A stretch of 64,000 nt of DNA from Amphiduros pacificus (GCA_949316495.1 OX439001.1:21667001-21731000), one strand, 5' to 3'. Counted from the stretch's first letter, positions 1 to 55,683 are shown. Numbers and translations are program-made. Notes: a model not told the origin generated them from the letters alone.

Positions 1-177
1 TTAGGTACATGTAGCATAGTGGTTAGGTACATGTAGCATAATGGTTAGGTACATGTAGCATAATGGTTAAGGAGATGTAGCATAATGGTTAGGTACATGT
101 AGCATAATGGTTAAGGAGATGTAGCATAATGGTTAGGTACATGTAGCATAATGGTTAAGGAGATGTAGCATAATAGT
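1..177. repeat. 22-bp minisatellite with alternating variants
   Basis: Eight units of 22 bp ending in ATGTAGCATAATGG. Two variants, one with TTAGGTAC and one with TTAAGGAG, alternate in the last five units, giving a 44-bp higher-order pattern. It reaches the left window edge, so its true length is unknown. It lies in the intron after gene A exon 16. Confidence 0.9.
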
Positions 178-279
178 GATGTAAATGTTGATTTGCATAG
201 ATAGATTAATGAATATAATTTACCGGTCACGTCACATGTCTTTGACGTCTCTGTTTGTTATTTTACAATTTACTCCATT

Positions 280-372
280 GAAAAAATTTTAAAAATGGTA
301 ATGAAATCTTAATATTTACCTTGTATACATCATAGAAAATTTAAAAAATGGTAATGAAATCTTAATATTTAC

Positions 373-387
<15 letters not shown>
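280..387 (-). repeat. 53-bp tandem duplication carrying a second copy of the exon 16 donor
   Basis: Two adjacent near-identical units (about 280-334 and 335-387) both contain the last bases of gene A exon 16 plus its GTAAAT donor. The outer copy is inside the intron. Because the offset is 53 bp, using it would shift the frame. Confidence 0.85.
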
Positions 388-16199
<15,812 letters not shown>

Positions 16200-16825
16200 T
16201 CTACCCGATCTATTATTAAATAATAAAAAAGTTGTCTTTTAATGTTAAGTTCAACGTTTTTTATTAGTAACCTCCAACGTTTTCGTTACTTACCCTAATG
16301 ACTTATCCTTTTGTTTATAAAAAAAAACAGACAATCAATTTTGACATTAGCAGTGCTGTCAGATGCGTGTTTTTGTGGAGAACGTTGACAGATCTGACAC
16401 GCTACATCCCTCGATTCGTTCTCGCACCTGGCCCCTGAATGCCACCGGGCACATGCGCAGCGTGCGTCACTCATCCATCTTCTCAATCTTCAATCAACGT
16501 CTAATTTACTTATCACAACAAAACAATACTTATCACAACAAAATAATAAGGATAAGGAACTTACATTAGACCAATAGTGAATAAAAATATTCAAATATCT
16601 CTGCTTGATACACAGGACTATTTGACATTTTTTCTCGTCTTAATAAAAGAGTGAAAACGTTTTTTTTTTTCAGATGGTGCACATATACAGGTGATATACC
16701 TGCATCAGAAAAATGACGTTTTTATACGACAAGGACTGTTGCCATGAATAAGGTGACTAAATAGTTATTCGGTGGTCAATTTGAACGCCTATACTGGACA
16801 TAAGCGCCAGGCCTGTAATCAGAGA

Positions 16826-16975
16826 TTTGTTTGTTTGGGGTTTCACCACTTTCATCATTATTTCAGTCATTTCGTGATGAGACCTACTTTTAGAAGATAA
16901 AGTGCTGCCTAACTAATTTGTCATGTCGCAGGTCCTTGACCTAATAACCCAACTGGTCACAGATTTACATACTCT
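16826..16975 (-). mobile_element. SINE-A, partial old copy
   Basis: Tail and body only (GGGGTTTCACCACTTTCATC ... GTCATGTCGCAGGTCCTTGA). The tRNA-like head is missing. More diverged than other copies. Confidence 0.75.
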
Positions 16976-17084
16976 CCATAGCAGACCCGGGGTTTATACC
17001 TGGCTCGGGGAGTATAGACCAGGATTGCCAGTACCACCCCCAATACAAGCCTCTTTCTAGCGGCCAATAAGGCAAAGTGGTGGA

Positions 17085-18115
17085 GGCGGGTGGGGTAGGT
17101 GGGGTGGTATAGGTGGGGTGGTGTAGGTGTAGTGTTGTAGGTGGGTGGTGGATGTGGATGGTGTAGGTAGGGTGGGGTAGGTGGGGTGGTGGATGTGGGT
17201 AGGGTAGGTGGGGAGGTATAGGTGGGGTGGTGTAGGTAGGGTGGGGTAGGGGGTGGATGTGGGGTGGTGTAGATAGGGTGGGGTAGGTGGGGTGGTGTAT
17301 TAGGGTGGTGGATGTGGGTGGTGTATTAGGGTGGTTGAGGTGTGGGTGGTGTAGGTGGGGGTGGCGTAGGTGTGGTGGGGTGGGTGGGGTGGTGTATTAG
17401 GGTGGTGGATGTGGGTGGTGTATTTGGGGTCGTGTAGGTGGGGTGAAGTAGGTGGGGTGATGGATGTGGGTGGTGTATGTGGGGTGGTGGATGTGGGTTG
17501 TAGGTGTAGGTGAGATGGGGTGAGGCAGGTTGGGTGGTGTAGGTGGGGTGGTGTAGGTGGGGTGGTGGATGTGGAAGGTGTAAGTGAGGTGGTGGATGTG
17601 GGGTGGTGTATGTGGGGGTGTCGTAGGTGGGGTGGGGTAGGTTGGGTGGTGTATTAGGGTGGTGGATGTGGGGGTGTCGTAGGTGTGGTGGGTAGGTGTG
17701 GTGGTGTATTAGGGTGGTGGATGTGGGTGGTGGATGTGGGTGGTGTATTAGGGTGATGGGGTGTGGTGGTGTAGGTGGGGTGGTGTATTAGGGTGGTGTA
17801 TCTGGGGTGGTGTTGGTAGGGTGAAGTAGGTGGGGTGGTGGATGTGGGGTGGGATCAGTGTATTAGGGTGGTGGATGTGGGTGGTGTATTAGGGTGGTGG
17901 GGTGTGGTGGTGTAGGTGGGGTGGTGTAGGTAGGGTAGGGTAGGGTAGGTGGGTGAAGTGGGTGGGATGGTGGATGTGAGTGGTGTATCTGGGGTGGTGG
18001 GGTGTGGTGGTGGATGTGGGGTGGTGTATCTGGGGTAGTGTAGGTGGGGTGAAGTAGGTGGGTGGTGTATGTGGGGTCGGGTAGGTTGGGTGGTGTACAT
18101 GGGGTGGTGGGTGTG
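17085..18115. repeat. 1 kb G-rich minisatellite upstream of gene A
   Basis: Irregular tandem copies of GGTGGGGTGGTGTAGGTG-like units, almost free of C on the plus strand. Runs of G make G-quadruplex formation plausible. It lies about 0.9-1.9 kb upstream of the gene A start codon. Proline/threonine-rich frames on the minus strand are by-products. Confidence 0.95.
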
Positions 18116-19330
18116 GATGTCCTTTCACTCGTCATATATTCGGCTATGATCTCTTTCTATGAGGGGGAATAAAGCCAGAATAAAGTAAAAAGCATGATGG
18201 AAAACTTTGCCTGGACATAGAGAATGGATCAGAAATGACAATTGAGACACAAATATATATTTTGGAAATAATTGATTATAAGAATATTAAATATATATCA
18301 ATTATTAAAAACCTTTCATGGGCAATACGAAACTAAAATTATGACGATTGAATAACTGGATATATTACTATTCCTATTCGTCTCAGTCAAACTTTTATTT
18401 AACAAATAGTGAGACATTGACAGATGCACCAGACTTGAATTTCTGCTGTTCTTTTTAGTCTTTATAGTAAAGAGTTTAATCATTTAAATTGTATCATATG
18501 CATGATATTGACTTACGTAACTTTTGCGTCCTCTGTATAGCTTGCAAACAATGCTATTCAGCTTTTTTTTCTATCGTGAAATAGAATATTGTTGGCGTAT
18601 AACTGTTTATGACATGCTTCAAACAAATTATCATCTTTACAAATATAAAATTTATGATTTCCTCATGGCATGAACAAATTCTGTTTAGTATACGATATAA
18701 CCGGGTTGAACCACCTGAGAGGTTCAGCCAGTAAATACATTTAAATTGTGCCCAAAGGTGATATGAGACAGATCAAGAATAGTCTTGTGTCATTTCAAAG
18801 GGTTGTTGTATTGGGATTTTTGTCATAGGATCTTTATAGAGATTTATGGTTGTCATGGTAACTGCATAAAACCGCCTTGAAATCAGGGAACCGTATTCAA
18901 GAACAACATATTTGAGACATAAATACTTCTAAAATTAGCAATATCTGCTTCAAAATAGTTCTTGCTAAATTGTAAATAATAGTACATGTATTTATACTAT
19001 GGAACCAATCTATTTTAAATTTGACTTTTTCTAGACCCCTGACCTCATTAAATCACTACAGTGATATCCCATTGCGGTAATGCTCAGAACTAGAGCCAAA
19101 TGTGTGAAACAAAAATCGTTTATGGATATTTTTCTCTGACTAGATTGAGATGGCTTACTTTAATGGCAACATAAAACAATACATATATCAACAACATCTA
19201 CAATAATATTCACAAGAACTGTAAGAAATAGTTAAAATCCTAAGGAAAAATGGAATAGATACTATTATGTTTGATTTTTCATGTTATCTTTTTTTGCCAA
19301 ACAATATATCGTTACTGCTTTGTAAGATGA
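18116..19330. other. Intergenic stretch, nothing identified
   Basis: AT-rich DNA without a recognised gene or repeat. Confidence 0.55.
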
Positions 19331-19331
19331 C

Positions 19332-19488
19332 CTACCCAGTCAAATATGTACAGAGACAACAGACTAACGCTTTAGGCACAGAACTCAGATCTAATGTAAT
19401 TGTAGCAGGATGGCCGTAAATCAAAACCTGACCTTTGGTTCATCACAGAGAAACTGGTGCTAATAAGCTTACACTTTAACCATGAGTT
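19332..19488 (-). mobile_element. SINE-A, degenerate copy
   Basis: Contains worn versions of the body (GACAACAGACTAACGCTTTA) and head (ACCTTTGGTTCATCACAGAG). The distal tail is missing. Confidence 0.7.
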
Positions 19489-19524
19489 ATTATTCATTAT
19501 ACTTCAAGCTTTAACTAACTGTAT

Positions 19525-19625
19525 GGCCCATAGGCGTCTGGAATCGAACCCTCCACCTTTGGATCATTACAGCAGAACTGGTGTTGAAAAGCTTGTGTTC
19601 TAACCAACTGGCCCAAGGCCCGTGA
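19525..19625 (-). mobile_element. SINE-A head fragment
   Basis: tRNA-like head in reverse orientation, with B box around GGAATCGAACCC and the A-box side at CTAACCAACTGGCCC. No body. Confidence 0.65.
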
Positions 19626-20893
19626 CCGTCAAGAGCCCTGACATAAACTATACATATCTAATTCAGAGAAAGAATGGTGTCAAATGTCAATTAACAGCTT
19701 CCTATATATAAGATGTCTATATTATTTATCAATATATAATGGTATCTGTTTTCATTTAGGGTGAGAGTTTTGCATATTAAGAACTAATGACTGATTAGTT
19801 TATGGTGTGAAAATTACAGGTATATGGATGCTCCTCGGCAGATCCCGGTTTTATGCCACGCTCTGCAAGTGAAGGCCATAAATGCCTTTTCGAGTCAGGC
19901 CTGTGAGAACATCCCTTGTGCAAGCTTCTTTTTAGCAACCAATAACACAGCCAGTTGACAATCATTACTAAAATTAATTGTTGGAAGATTAGAATGGATA
20001 GGTTTTATGCTTCCACAGAAAAGCTATTATGATTATTTCCAAGTTTCAACTCCAAAGAATCATTTATTTTACAAAATATAGTGAATCATATACCGGAAAT
20101 GGGTTCAGATTGATCTTATACAGTGTGTCATACATAAATCACAGATAAACACAAATGCATGTCATGTTGGAGCAGAAAGGTGTAGCCAATACAAATGTAA
20201 GCATAAAGGTAATCATTATGGGATGGTAAGAACTTTGCGCTCACTAGTACTTTGCGCTCATACTGTTGGTTAAGTTGTATATGCACGATTGGAAGTCTTT
20301 GATCTGTTTACAAAGCTGGGCAGCCATTGTCACAAAAACAAACCAAAGATCCACTGTGCATCCGAGAGCAAAGGAAAATTATTTTTTCCAAAGGTTATTA
20401 GCTCTTTCATTTATCAAATCTATGCAAAGAATTTCGAAGTACCAAGAATGTATGTATATTTTGATTATCACAGGCAGAATAATTTCCTCTGAAACTTCCA
20501 AAATATCTCTTGGTAATTTGGGAATAATTTTAAATCATTCACAAAATTCTAATTTGGAAGTATTTAGATGCAAAACGACGACCACAATGTCCTTCACCTG
20601 CTTAGTTTTGTGACCTCAAAAAGGAATAATAATTAACTTATGCTCCCACTTCATGTGGGCAAAAGCACCATATGGCCAATATCTTCATCTCAAACCCAAG
20701 ATAAAATGTTACGAATCGAGTGTTTTATTTGGCTTTGTTGTTGATGTATTGGTAATAAGGTAATTATATTGGTAATAAGGTAATTATTACTTCCCTTTGG
20801 TTCATTTTGTACATTTTGAATTTGATTAAATGTAAATTTCTCAGTATTAGGATGGGACTTAAATGGTCTTGGATGAGTTATGAATATGTCCAG

Positions 20894-21212
20894 TTTGTTT
20901 GTTTGTTTGTTTGTTTGTTTGGGGTTTTACATCACTTTCAACATTATTTCAGTCATTTCGTGATGAGACCTACTTGTAGCAGATATAGTGCTGCCTCACT
21001 GAATGTCGCAGGTCCTTGACATGACAACCCACCCAGTCACAGATTTACAAGGACAACGGGTTAACCCTTTAGGCACGGGCCACAGCTCATGTGTGAAATT
21101 GTATCATGAATTCAATCTCGGCACGGCAGGGGTTCGAACCCACGACCTTTGGTTCACCACAGAGGAACTGGTGCTAATAAGCTGGCACTCTAACCATCTG
21201 CGCCACTGCCTG
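20894..21212 (-). mobile_element. SINE-A, near full length
   Basis: Reads, in reverse, tRNA head (A box side CTAACCATCTGCGCCAC, B box GGTTCGAACCC), conserved body (AATGTCGCAGGTCCTTGACA), GTCATTTCGTGATGAGACCT, and a (TTTG)n tail. Length about 320 bp. Confidence 0.88.
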
Positions 21213-21239
21213 CAGTGTTCAATCAACTGAAACTAGAAA

Positions 21240-22410
21240 ATTATTTTGGAGGAATTGACACCATCTCTTGGAGTTGATCTTTGCACATGTGAGCACATAT
21301 ATTGTTGGTTGATATCACTGGAAAACAGAGAAATACACATACAGGTGCACATGTGACAACTCCAAAATTTGTAGGTCTTGAATATTGTTTTGGAATAAAT
21401 AATATACCAATCTGATGGAATTTTTTAAGAATGAGCTTTGCTTGCAGGTATGTGTTAAGGGTTGATAAACCTTGGTTAGGTACTGATCATGTTTATTTTG
21501 TGGATCTAGGCAAAATGTTCCGTGAGCAATCTTGCAATGAAAAAAGGTCAAAGTATATCATCAGACCTGTGAGACACATCCTAGTGCTGAAACAGTTTAT
21601 AACTATTGCATTGCACTGGATATATTCAAGGTTAACCTCGTGATCAACTTACTCGAAGTTAAAAGTCTATGATAAAATCTTGAAATTGGATCCAATAATA
21701 TAATATAATTTTGTTTGTCTGAACTCAAATAAAATCAGAATATGAAAATTTCATATTTGTTTTCTGCCTAAAGATACTATTTTTTATATTTTCTATGTTG
21801 CCAAGAACATATTCAATTCTATATGTTCTTACATGCATATTGCTTGAATATTACCCCAATATGAAGATTTTATATTAAAAATTTTGTTTACTGTATAAAG
21901 TTATTATTATTCAAATTTTCTATGTTTGCAAAAAAAATAATTATATTCTTCTGATATGCAAATTGCTCAATAAGAATTTCAATATAAAGATTTCATCTTT
22001 TTTTTGGCATCAAGTCATTTCTATATTTTATATTCTACTTTATTTGCAACAGACAAATCAATTTATGCTTTCTGAAGTCCATATCACTCAAACAGAACCC
22101 GAATATGAAGATTTCACCTTTAGCATGAAAATTAGATTTTTCCTAACTGGGATTCGAACCCTGGAACTTTAGCATTGAAGACAGACATTTTAACCACTGA
22201 GCCACGTAATCACCCTATGTGGCTAAAGGGAACATGTTTCAATTCTGTATGTTTCGATGTGCATATTGCTAAATTAAACTTCAAAATGAAGATTTCAGCT
22301 CCAGCATGAAGGGAAAAAATAAAAAATACTTGTTCCCACCGGGAATTGAATCCCAGACCTTTAACATGGGAGACAGATGTCTTACCCACTGAGCCATCTT
22401 TATCACTTTG
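21240..22410 (-). mobile_element. Repeat X, reverse copy (left arm of an inverted pair)
   Basis: Shares long stretches, in reverse complement, with 22453-23365 and with 60713-61790. Two tRNA-like blocks (about 22142-22205 and 22335-22400, ending in CACTGAGCCA) suggest a tRNA-derived element with a long AT-rich body. It preserves the empty target site of the SINE-A that sits in the 61 kb copy. Confidence 0.75.
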
Positions 22411-22452
22411 TCACATATCATCATGTTAACTCCCTATGAAACTAACATCCTA

Positions 22453-23365
22453 CCGGACTACTTTCCATATATGACTTCTCCATAAAAATATGCACCACTC
22501 CATGAACTGACTTATAATTACAATTTTCTGAGTTCAAGTTAAATATATCAAATGTGTCTGGACATTACAAGACACACTTCATATTCAATATAAATAATTA
22601 CATGCTAACTTTATATACCTACTTACAGAGAATCAACTAGATAATGGGTAGATTTTAATAAGATATGAGTTTTTAATTTAATAAGATATAAATTTAACTA
22701 AGGCTGCTGTGTGAAATTACTGAATATCCCTTTATAAAACAACTTGATAAGGTAATAAAGACGTTGACTATTTGTGTGATTTTCCAGTGAGAAGGTCAAA
22801 TCATACTATTCAACATGGCTCAGTGGGTAAGACATCTGTCTTCTATGCTAACGGTTCAGGGTTCAAATGCTGGTTGGGAAAAAATATTATTTTCATGCTA
22901 AAGGTGAAATCTTAATATTGGGGTTGTTTGAGTGATATGCACTTCAGAAAACATAAAATTATTTGTCTATTGCAAATGCAGAAAAATATAAAATAATAGA
23001 AATGACTTGATATCAAGTTCTTATTGAGCAATTTGCATATCAGAAGAATATAATTATTTTTATTTTATTTTTTGTAAACATAGACAATATGAATAATAAT
23101 GACTTTATACAGTAAACAAATATAAAATCTTCATATTGGGGTAATATTTGAGCAATATGCATGTCAGAACATATAGAATTGAATATGTTTTTGGACAACA
23201 TAGAAATTACAAAAAATAGCACTTGCAGATAACAAATATGAAATATTCATATTCCAATTTTATTTTAGTTCAGGCCAACCTTGAGCAGTGCAATGACTAT
23301 ATCAATCACTGAAAAGATGGAAATCGACAGGTCACATGTCACCTGTATGTGTATCTCTCTGTTTT
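22453..23365 (+). mobile_element. Repeat X, forward copy (right arm of an inverted pair)
   Basis: Begins ACTACTTTCCATAT, carries one tRNA-like block with A box TGGCTCAGTGGG (about 22817-22885), then the body with TTGAGCAATTTGCATATCAG. The same left part is at 56431-56895. Confidence 0.75.
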
Positions 23366-23369
23366 CTAG

Positions 23370-24030
23370 CTGGATCTGCAAGCATTGACCATAATCGTAC
23401 TGAGAGGTCATGCCCATAACAAGCTAATCAACACCAAAATATTTTGCCACATGATAAAGCACAGCCAATCAGTGTCCTTGTTTTGGTGAGACAGCAACAA
23501 CATGCGCAAGTATTACTCAGTCAACTGGTGTCATTGTTTTGGACATGTGTGAACTTTGTTATTTATTCACTTTTCACAGTTTACCGATTTTGAAAATATT
23601 CTGAATAATGAACTGTGAAAAGTGAATAGGTAACAAACTTCATACATATTTGTTTTGTTTTGGTTAGAAAGTCAGTGCACCTGACGTGGCTTACGAGAAA
23701 AACACGTAATGAAAATGTTAAATTTGTATCTGGCTCTGCAAGCATTGACCATAATCAGTGAGTACTGAGAGGTCACGCCCATAACATGGCGAGACAACAA
23801 CAACATGTGCAAGTATAACTCAGTCAACTGGTGTCATTGTTTTGGACATTTGAGAAGTTTGTTATTTATTCACTTTTCACAGTTTACCGATTTTGAAAAA
23901 ATTCTGAACAATGAACTGTGAAAAGTGAATAAGTAACAAACTTCATACATGTTCGATTTGTTTTGGTTAGAAAGTCAGCGCACCTGATGTGGCTCAAGGG
24001 AAAAACATGTAATGAAAATGTTAAATTTGT
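23370..24030 (+). repeat. Tandem duplication with an internal hairpin
   Basis: Units 23370-23728 and 23729-24030 both start TCTGCAAGCATTGACCATAA and end GAAAATGTTAAATTTGT. The first has about 60 bp more. Each contains a hairpin CACTTTTCACAGTT ... AACTGTGAAAAGTG. Confidence 0.85.
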
Positions 24031-27000
24031 TGATTGCTTCTTGAAAAAATATAGCACACCATGAGAAAGTGTTTAAATTCAAACTCGCAATAATTCAAAC
24101 ATGCTTTTCATGGCAACAATGATACCTTCATCCATTATGCTGAGCAAAGGAAGTAATAAGAAAAGTCCATATATTTTTTTCTTCAAAGTGCAGACCATGC
24201 TTCAGTTGCACTCATTTTGAAACTTGTTTCAACCAAGATGTAATAATTTACTTTGCAAATTTAGTAGGCTTGATTCTGAAATATAGACTGGCCATGTGAG
24301 CAATAATTGGGAAATGTTAGATCTCCAGAGTAGAACACTCAAAAATACAAGGGGGTCTTAGGTCAACAACTCAGTGGTTTGAAAAGGGTTACTGACAAGG
24401 ATTAAAAGACAAAGGTTCGAAATGCGGGTTTAGTTAGTCTTTAACTAAAAAGCTTGCTTTACTGACTCGGAAAGTCAGTGGGTGGGATAATTTATAGAAT
24501 GAATAATAGATTTCAGAAGTTTTAGGGATTGGGAATGATTGGGAGGAGTACAAAGATGGTACAATTTTTTTGGTTTTCAGTCAGATATTTCACAAATATT
24601 TAGAATTTATAATGACATTGCTAATTTTGCATTCGTTTATAATATATAGTCCAACCTTTTTTCTTGATTTCAAATTGATGAAATACAATATTTTCACGAT
24701 TGACCTGACCCTAGTTTCATATGTAACTCAATGATACAAATGTCAAAGATTACAATGATTACCTCCAGTCATTGCGCTGTTTTTGATCTCATTCAAAGTT
24801 TGGAAATTCCCAATTCATAAATACTTGCTCACAAAAATATCATTAAATCTGAATTGACCAACATTGGGTCATAAACTCTAACCCGGTGTCTGGCACCTAT
24901 ACTGACCAATCCGTGCCACTGCCAGTACAAAACAAATCTATTTATTTTCTTTTACCACTGAGTTGACAGCCAGATATTTCTGAATACTAATGACTTGTGC
25001 TGGATTCTGTGTGCACATTTATAGCTTTGGTGGCAGGGACTGATATGATAGAGAAGTCCTGCTAAGGAGGGTATAAATTGACAGTATATTAAAAATACAA
25101 TCAAAAGTGGTGGGAAATGTATGATATTATACATATTTTGAGGGAGAGAAAATATGTACTAATTGAGACTGATAATTTTCAATATAATCCCTTAAACAAA
25201 ACAAATAAATACAACCAAATGACAAAATGTGTTAATGGTTTGATCACAGTCCATCTGACTATGACAAGACCACACCGTGCTCAACAAGTTCAATCGCGTG
25301 ACAATTTGTGCATCCTGTCTCGGTCTTGCTGCGAGCTTATCGAGGTCTATCAAGGTCATCAAGTCCTCAGAAGTCATATGTTATTCGTTTACATCTGCTA
25401 TGGTTGCTAGGTGGGCACACCATCCTGCCCCGGGCATCCTGCCATGCACGTATGACATGACGTACACACATCATTGACAAATATCTGGACGACTATGATC
25501 AGACTATTAAAGATCGCCACAAGAACCTATAAGACTGCACTGCAACAGTGTGGGGGGTGCCTTAACATTGATACAGATAGCCTTCACATCGTGGCTGTGA
25601 CGCGATTGTTTTGAACAGTTCAAAACAGAAACAGTCGTGGACCAGTGCCAACCTCAGAAGACCAAACCAGAAATGGCAGACAATTGCTGACCACCTCACG
25701 TGTTTTCCCGTTCTGATAAATGATTTCAGACGATTTAACAGGTCGTGGTAAGTCGTGTAATAGATCCTCCAAAATCCCCGGTATATGTGTTAAAGAGCTC
25801 ACAGTTATAAGTCTACAGATTTGAAGAATGGAGAATTATGCCTTCTCTGTAATATTACATTTTTATATTGAAATTGAAAAATACAAATATTATTTCTTAA
25901 TATGTATTTTATTGCATGTAATTTTGATCTCTAACTTCAAAATCCTGAATGCAATAAGAAAGTATTGAATATAATATAAAGTATTGAAAATAATATCAAG
26001 TATTGAATATAGAATAAAAAAACTACAACTGCAGTGATCTCTAACAACGATGTTTATTGTACAATACAATATTTTGACAAAATGTCAGTTTTTAATAGAG
26101 ATTAACTTTATTTACTTTTATTACAAGGAAATATCATTATCACATTTTATCTGGTTATCCTTGTCTTTTAATTTAATCATACATTGATGTACTGATATTC
26201 CGCAAATTTTAATTTCAATAATAAATATATTCTGCAAATCTTAATTTCAAGAATAATTACAAGTAATTACAAGTAATGAAACCATAAATGTGTTTTTTAT
26301 TTGATGATGGAGGAACACAATAAACATAATTCACCACACTGTCGGGGTTTTATATCCTTATCAATTAGATATTTCATAGTGTTTCATTTCATGTTAAACT
26401 TTATTCTTTGCCGATTGAACTTTAAATTGAACTGTTAGTTCTGGAGGTGACACCCTGAGCATGCTCCTACCCGCATGCCCTCATGGCAGGGTGCGGTCAG
26501 AGGTGGCAGCCCCAGGCTTCCTCTAACTCCGGTTAAACTAACTCTAACCTCCACTAAAATATCACACATTTCAGCCAAAAAGCCACATTTATAAAAAAAA
26601 ATCACAACATGAGGTGTATATCCTAAAATGATATAACTCAAGGCCTCTCAAGAATCAAGGTTACAATCTGTTATCTTTAGATTCATTTTCACATTTAGTA
26701 TATTTCTACCCACATTACAAACACCTAATACATGTTAAAATACAATAATATCACAAACCAATTTAATGAGACGCTTGTAGAGTTGCCTAAATATATTTTC
26801 AAATAATACGATTGTGTACTTCATAGATCTGTGCCTCTGATGACATACCCACTGACACTATAGATATCAAAATGCCCAATACAATCAGATGGCGTGAGAG
26901 CTCTAAAAGACTTATATAAACCATTACTACCACTGGAGCAGTCAAATAGAATTAATGATTGCTCATCAACAGCACATCAACAACAAAAGGTCATACATTC

Positions 27001-27372
27001 CCTAAAACAGTGAGAACTATGACAAAACATAGGGCATTTCCTTGATCGTAAAATATAAAAACCTTCACGATACATCACTCAGATCATAAGCACTTAAGAG
27101 TTAAAAGAATCTTTAAAAAATAAGGCGAGTTTCTCAATAAATAGCCAAAGTTAACAAAAGCTCCCCTTTTTGAAACAGCCCTTAGTGAAATAGCCAATAT
27201 GGTCTCAGAACAATATTATGCGATTAATAAGGCCTTTTACTTTTTGAATTTTCACCTCTGTGGATTTAGGAATGTAATACATTTTCTTAGGTTTGTCACA
27301 AATATAATGTAATATATTCCTATTTAAAATGTTTTTTTGTCCTAAACTTGCATCAATTAACAATTGATGCCT
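24031..27372. other. Intergenic DNA between gene A and gene B, no gene seen
   Basis: About 3.3 kb. The longest open frames are under 100 codons, have no family resemblance and no consistent splice structure. No complete mobile element was recognised. Confidence 0.55.
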
Positions 27373-27437
27373 TGCTTCATTAATACATTTTTCTCCTCGC
27401 TTTCATGAACGCGCTGAGCATCACGGGAGGTTATATT
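27373..27437 (-). pseudogene. Fragment of a receptor guanylyl cyclase exon 19
   Basis: About 28 bp (CTCAGCGCGTTCATGAAAGC... in reverse complement) match the 5' edge of gene B exon 19 with one difference. The adjacent bases (TTGCTTCATTAATAC) match intronic sequence at 28482-28496. Reads as a relic of a duplicated gene end or local rearrangement. Too short to be functional. Confidence 0.6.
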
Positions 27438-27891
27438 CAAGAATGTTGGCGTTATTCGTATGTTTAAAGCCATAGAGACGTAGCTCATGTAATTTACTGT
27501 GAGCATTTTCTTCAAACCTATTTATATACACTATTTATATTTGTTTTCACGGTATACCTAACACAGATAATCTTTTTTTCAAATTTAGATCTAAGCCTAT
27601 TTTAGCTCCGCCTACCACCTCAAACGAGATAAACGGTAAAAGCCTAAAAATCTGTCAAAATGAAACCAGAAACAATTTATGTCCAGTTCCTTGTTACTCC
27701 GCGTTCCATCTGAGAATAATTCTAATAGCTTACAAAACAAAATCTAATTTTTGATACAGTCTTGATTTAGTGCAGCAGAAACTATACATCTCCCTTATTC
27801 CACCTTAAGCTCTGCAGTGCGCACGATAAAAAATAAATCCTGAATGATTTCAAATCCTCGATGACATGCTTGTTAAGGAGTGGGTGACGGT

Positions 27892-54944
<27,053 letters not shown>

Positions 54945-55150
54945 GATACGCAACAGACGATCTCATCAACTGGATCAGGTATGTTACTCTTCCGGTATTA
55001 ATATACATTGTATTAATACAGCAAACATACAAATATTGACTTGCTTAGTTGTGCCTAACATACTGTTGATTGTCTGCGCTCCAGTAATTAGTAAAAGATT
55101 TGTGAAGTTTGTGAAGTCACAAACGCAAAACTTGGAATCATAATACTTGA

Positions 55151-55470
55151 TTTTTTTTTGGTTTGTTTGGGGCTTTACATCACTTTCAACATTATTTCGG
55201 TCATTTCGTGATGAGACCTACTTGTAGCAGATATAGTGCTGCCTCACTGAATTGTCATGTCGCAGGTCCTTGACATGACAACCCACCCGGTCACAGATTT
55301 ACAAGGACAACGGGTTAACCCTTCGCGCACAGGCCTCAGCTCATGTGTGAAATTGTATCATGAATTCAACCTCACCACAGCCAGGGATCGAACCCACGAC
55401 CTTTGGATCACCACAGAGGAACTGGTGCTAATAAGCTGGCACTCTAACCAACTGCGCCACGGCCCGTGGC
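55151..55470 (-). mobile_element. SINE-A, full length, upstream of gene B
   Basis: Complete reverse copy about 0.2 kb upstream of the gene B start codon. A 13-bp target duplication TCATAATACTTGA lies at 55138-55150 and 55471-55483. Absent from the matching flank of the duplicated exon at 62.9 kb. Confidence 0.93.
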
Positions 55471-55683
55471 TCATAATACTTGAGGCAGAAATAAACATTT
55501 CCAGATTTTCATCACATGCTACCACATAGATTATGATATATCACGATCCGATGCAAATGACTTATATATAAACTAATAAAACATATAAAAAATGTTTTAT
55601 TCATCAAACTATTTGTATTCACGTATTCAGCAGGTTAATGACAAGCATACAACAAAATTGACTTGGGCGAGACTTTCATAGAA

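Noticed and set aside
17855-18135. Proline/threonine/histidine-rich frames
   Set aside because: Minus-strand shadows of the G-rich minisatellite.
54945-54953. Upstream start of gene B at 54953
   Set aside because: The codon there is TTG; the first ATG is at 54942-54944. The same holds for the duplicated exon (TTG at 62892, ATG at 62883).
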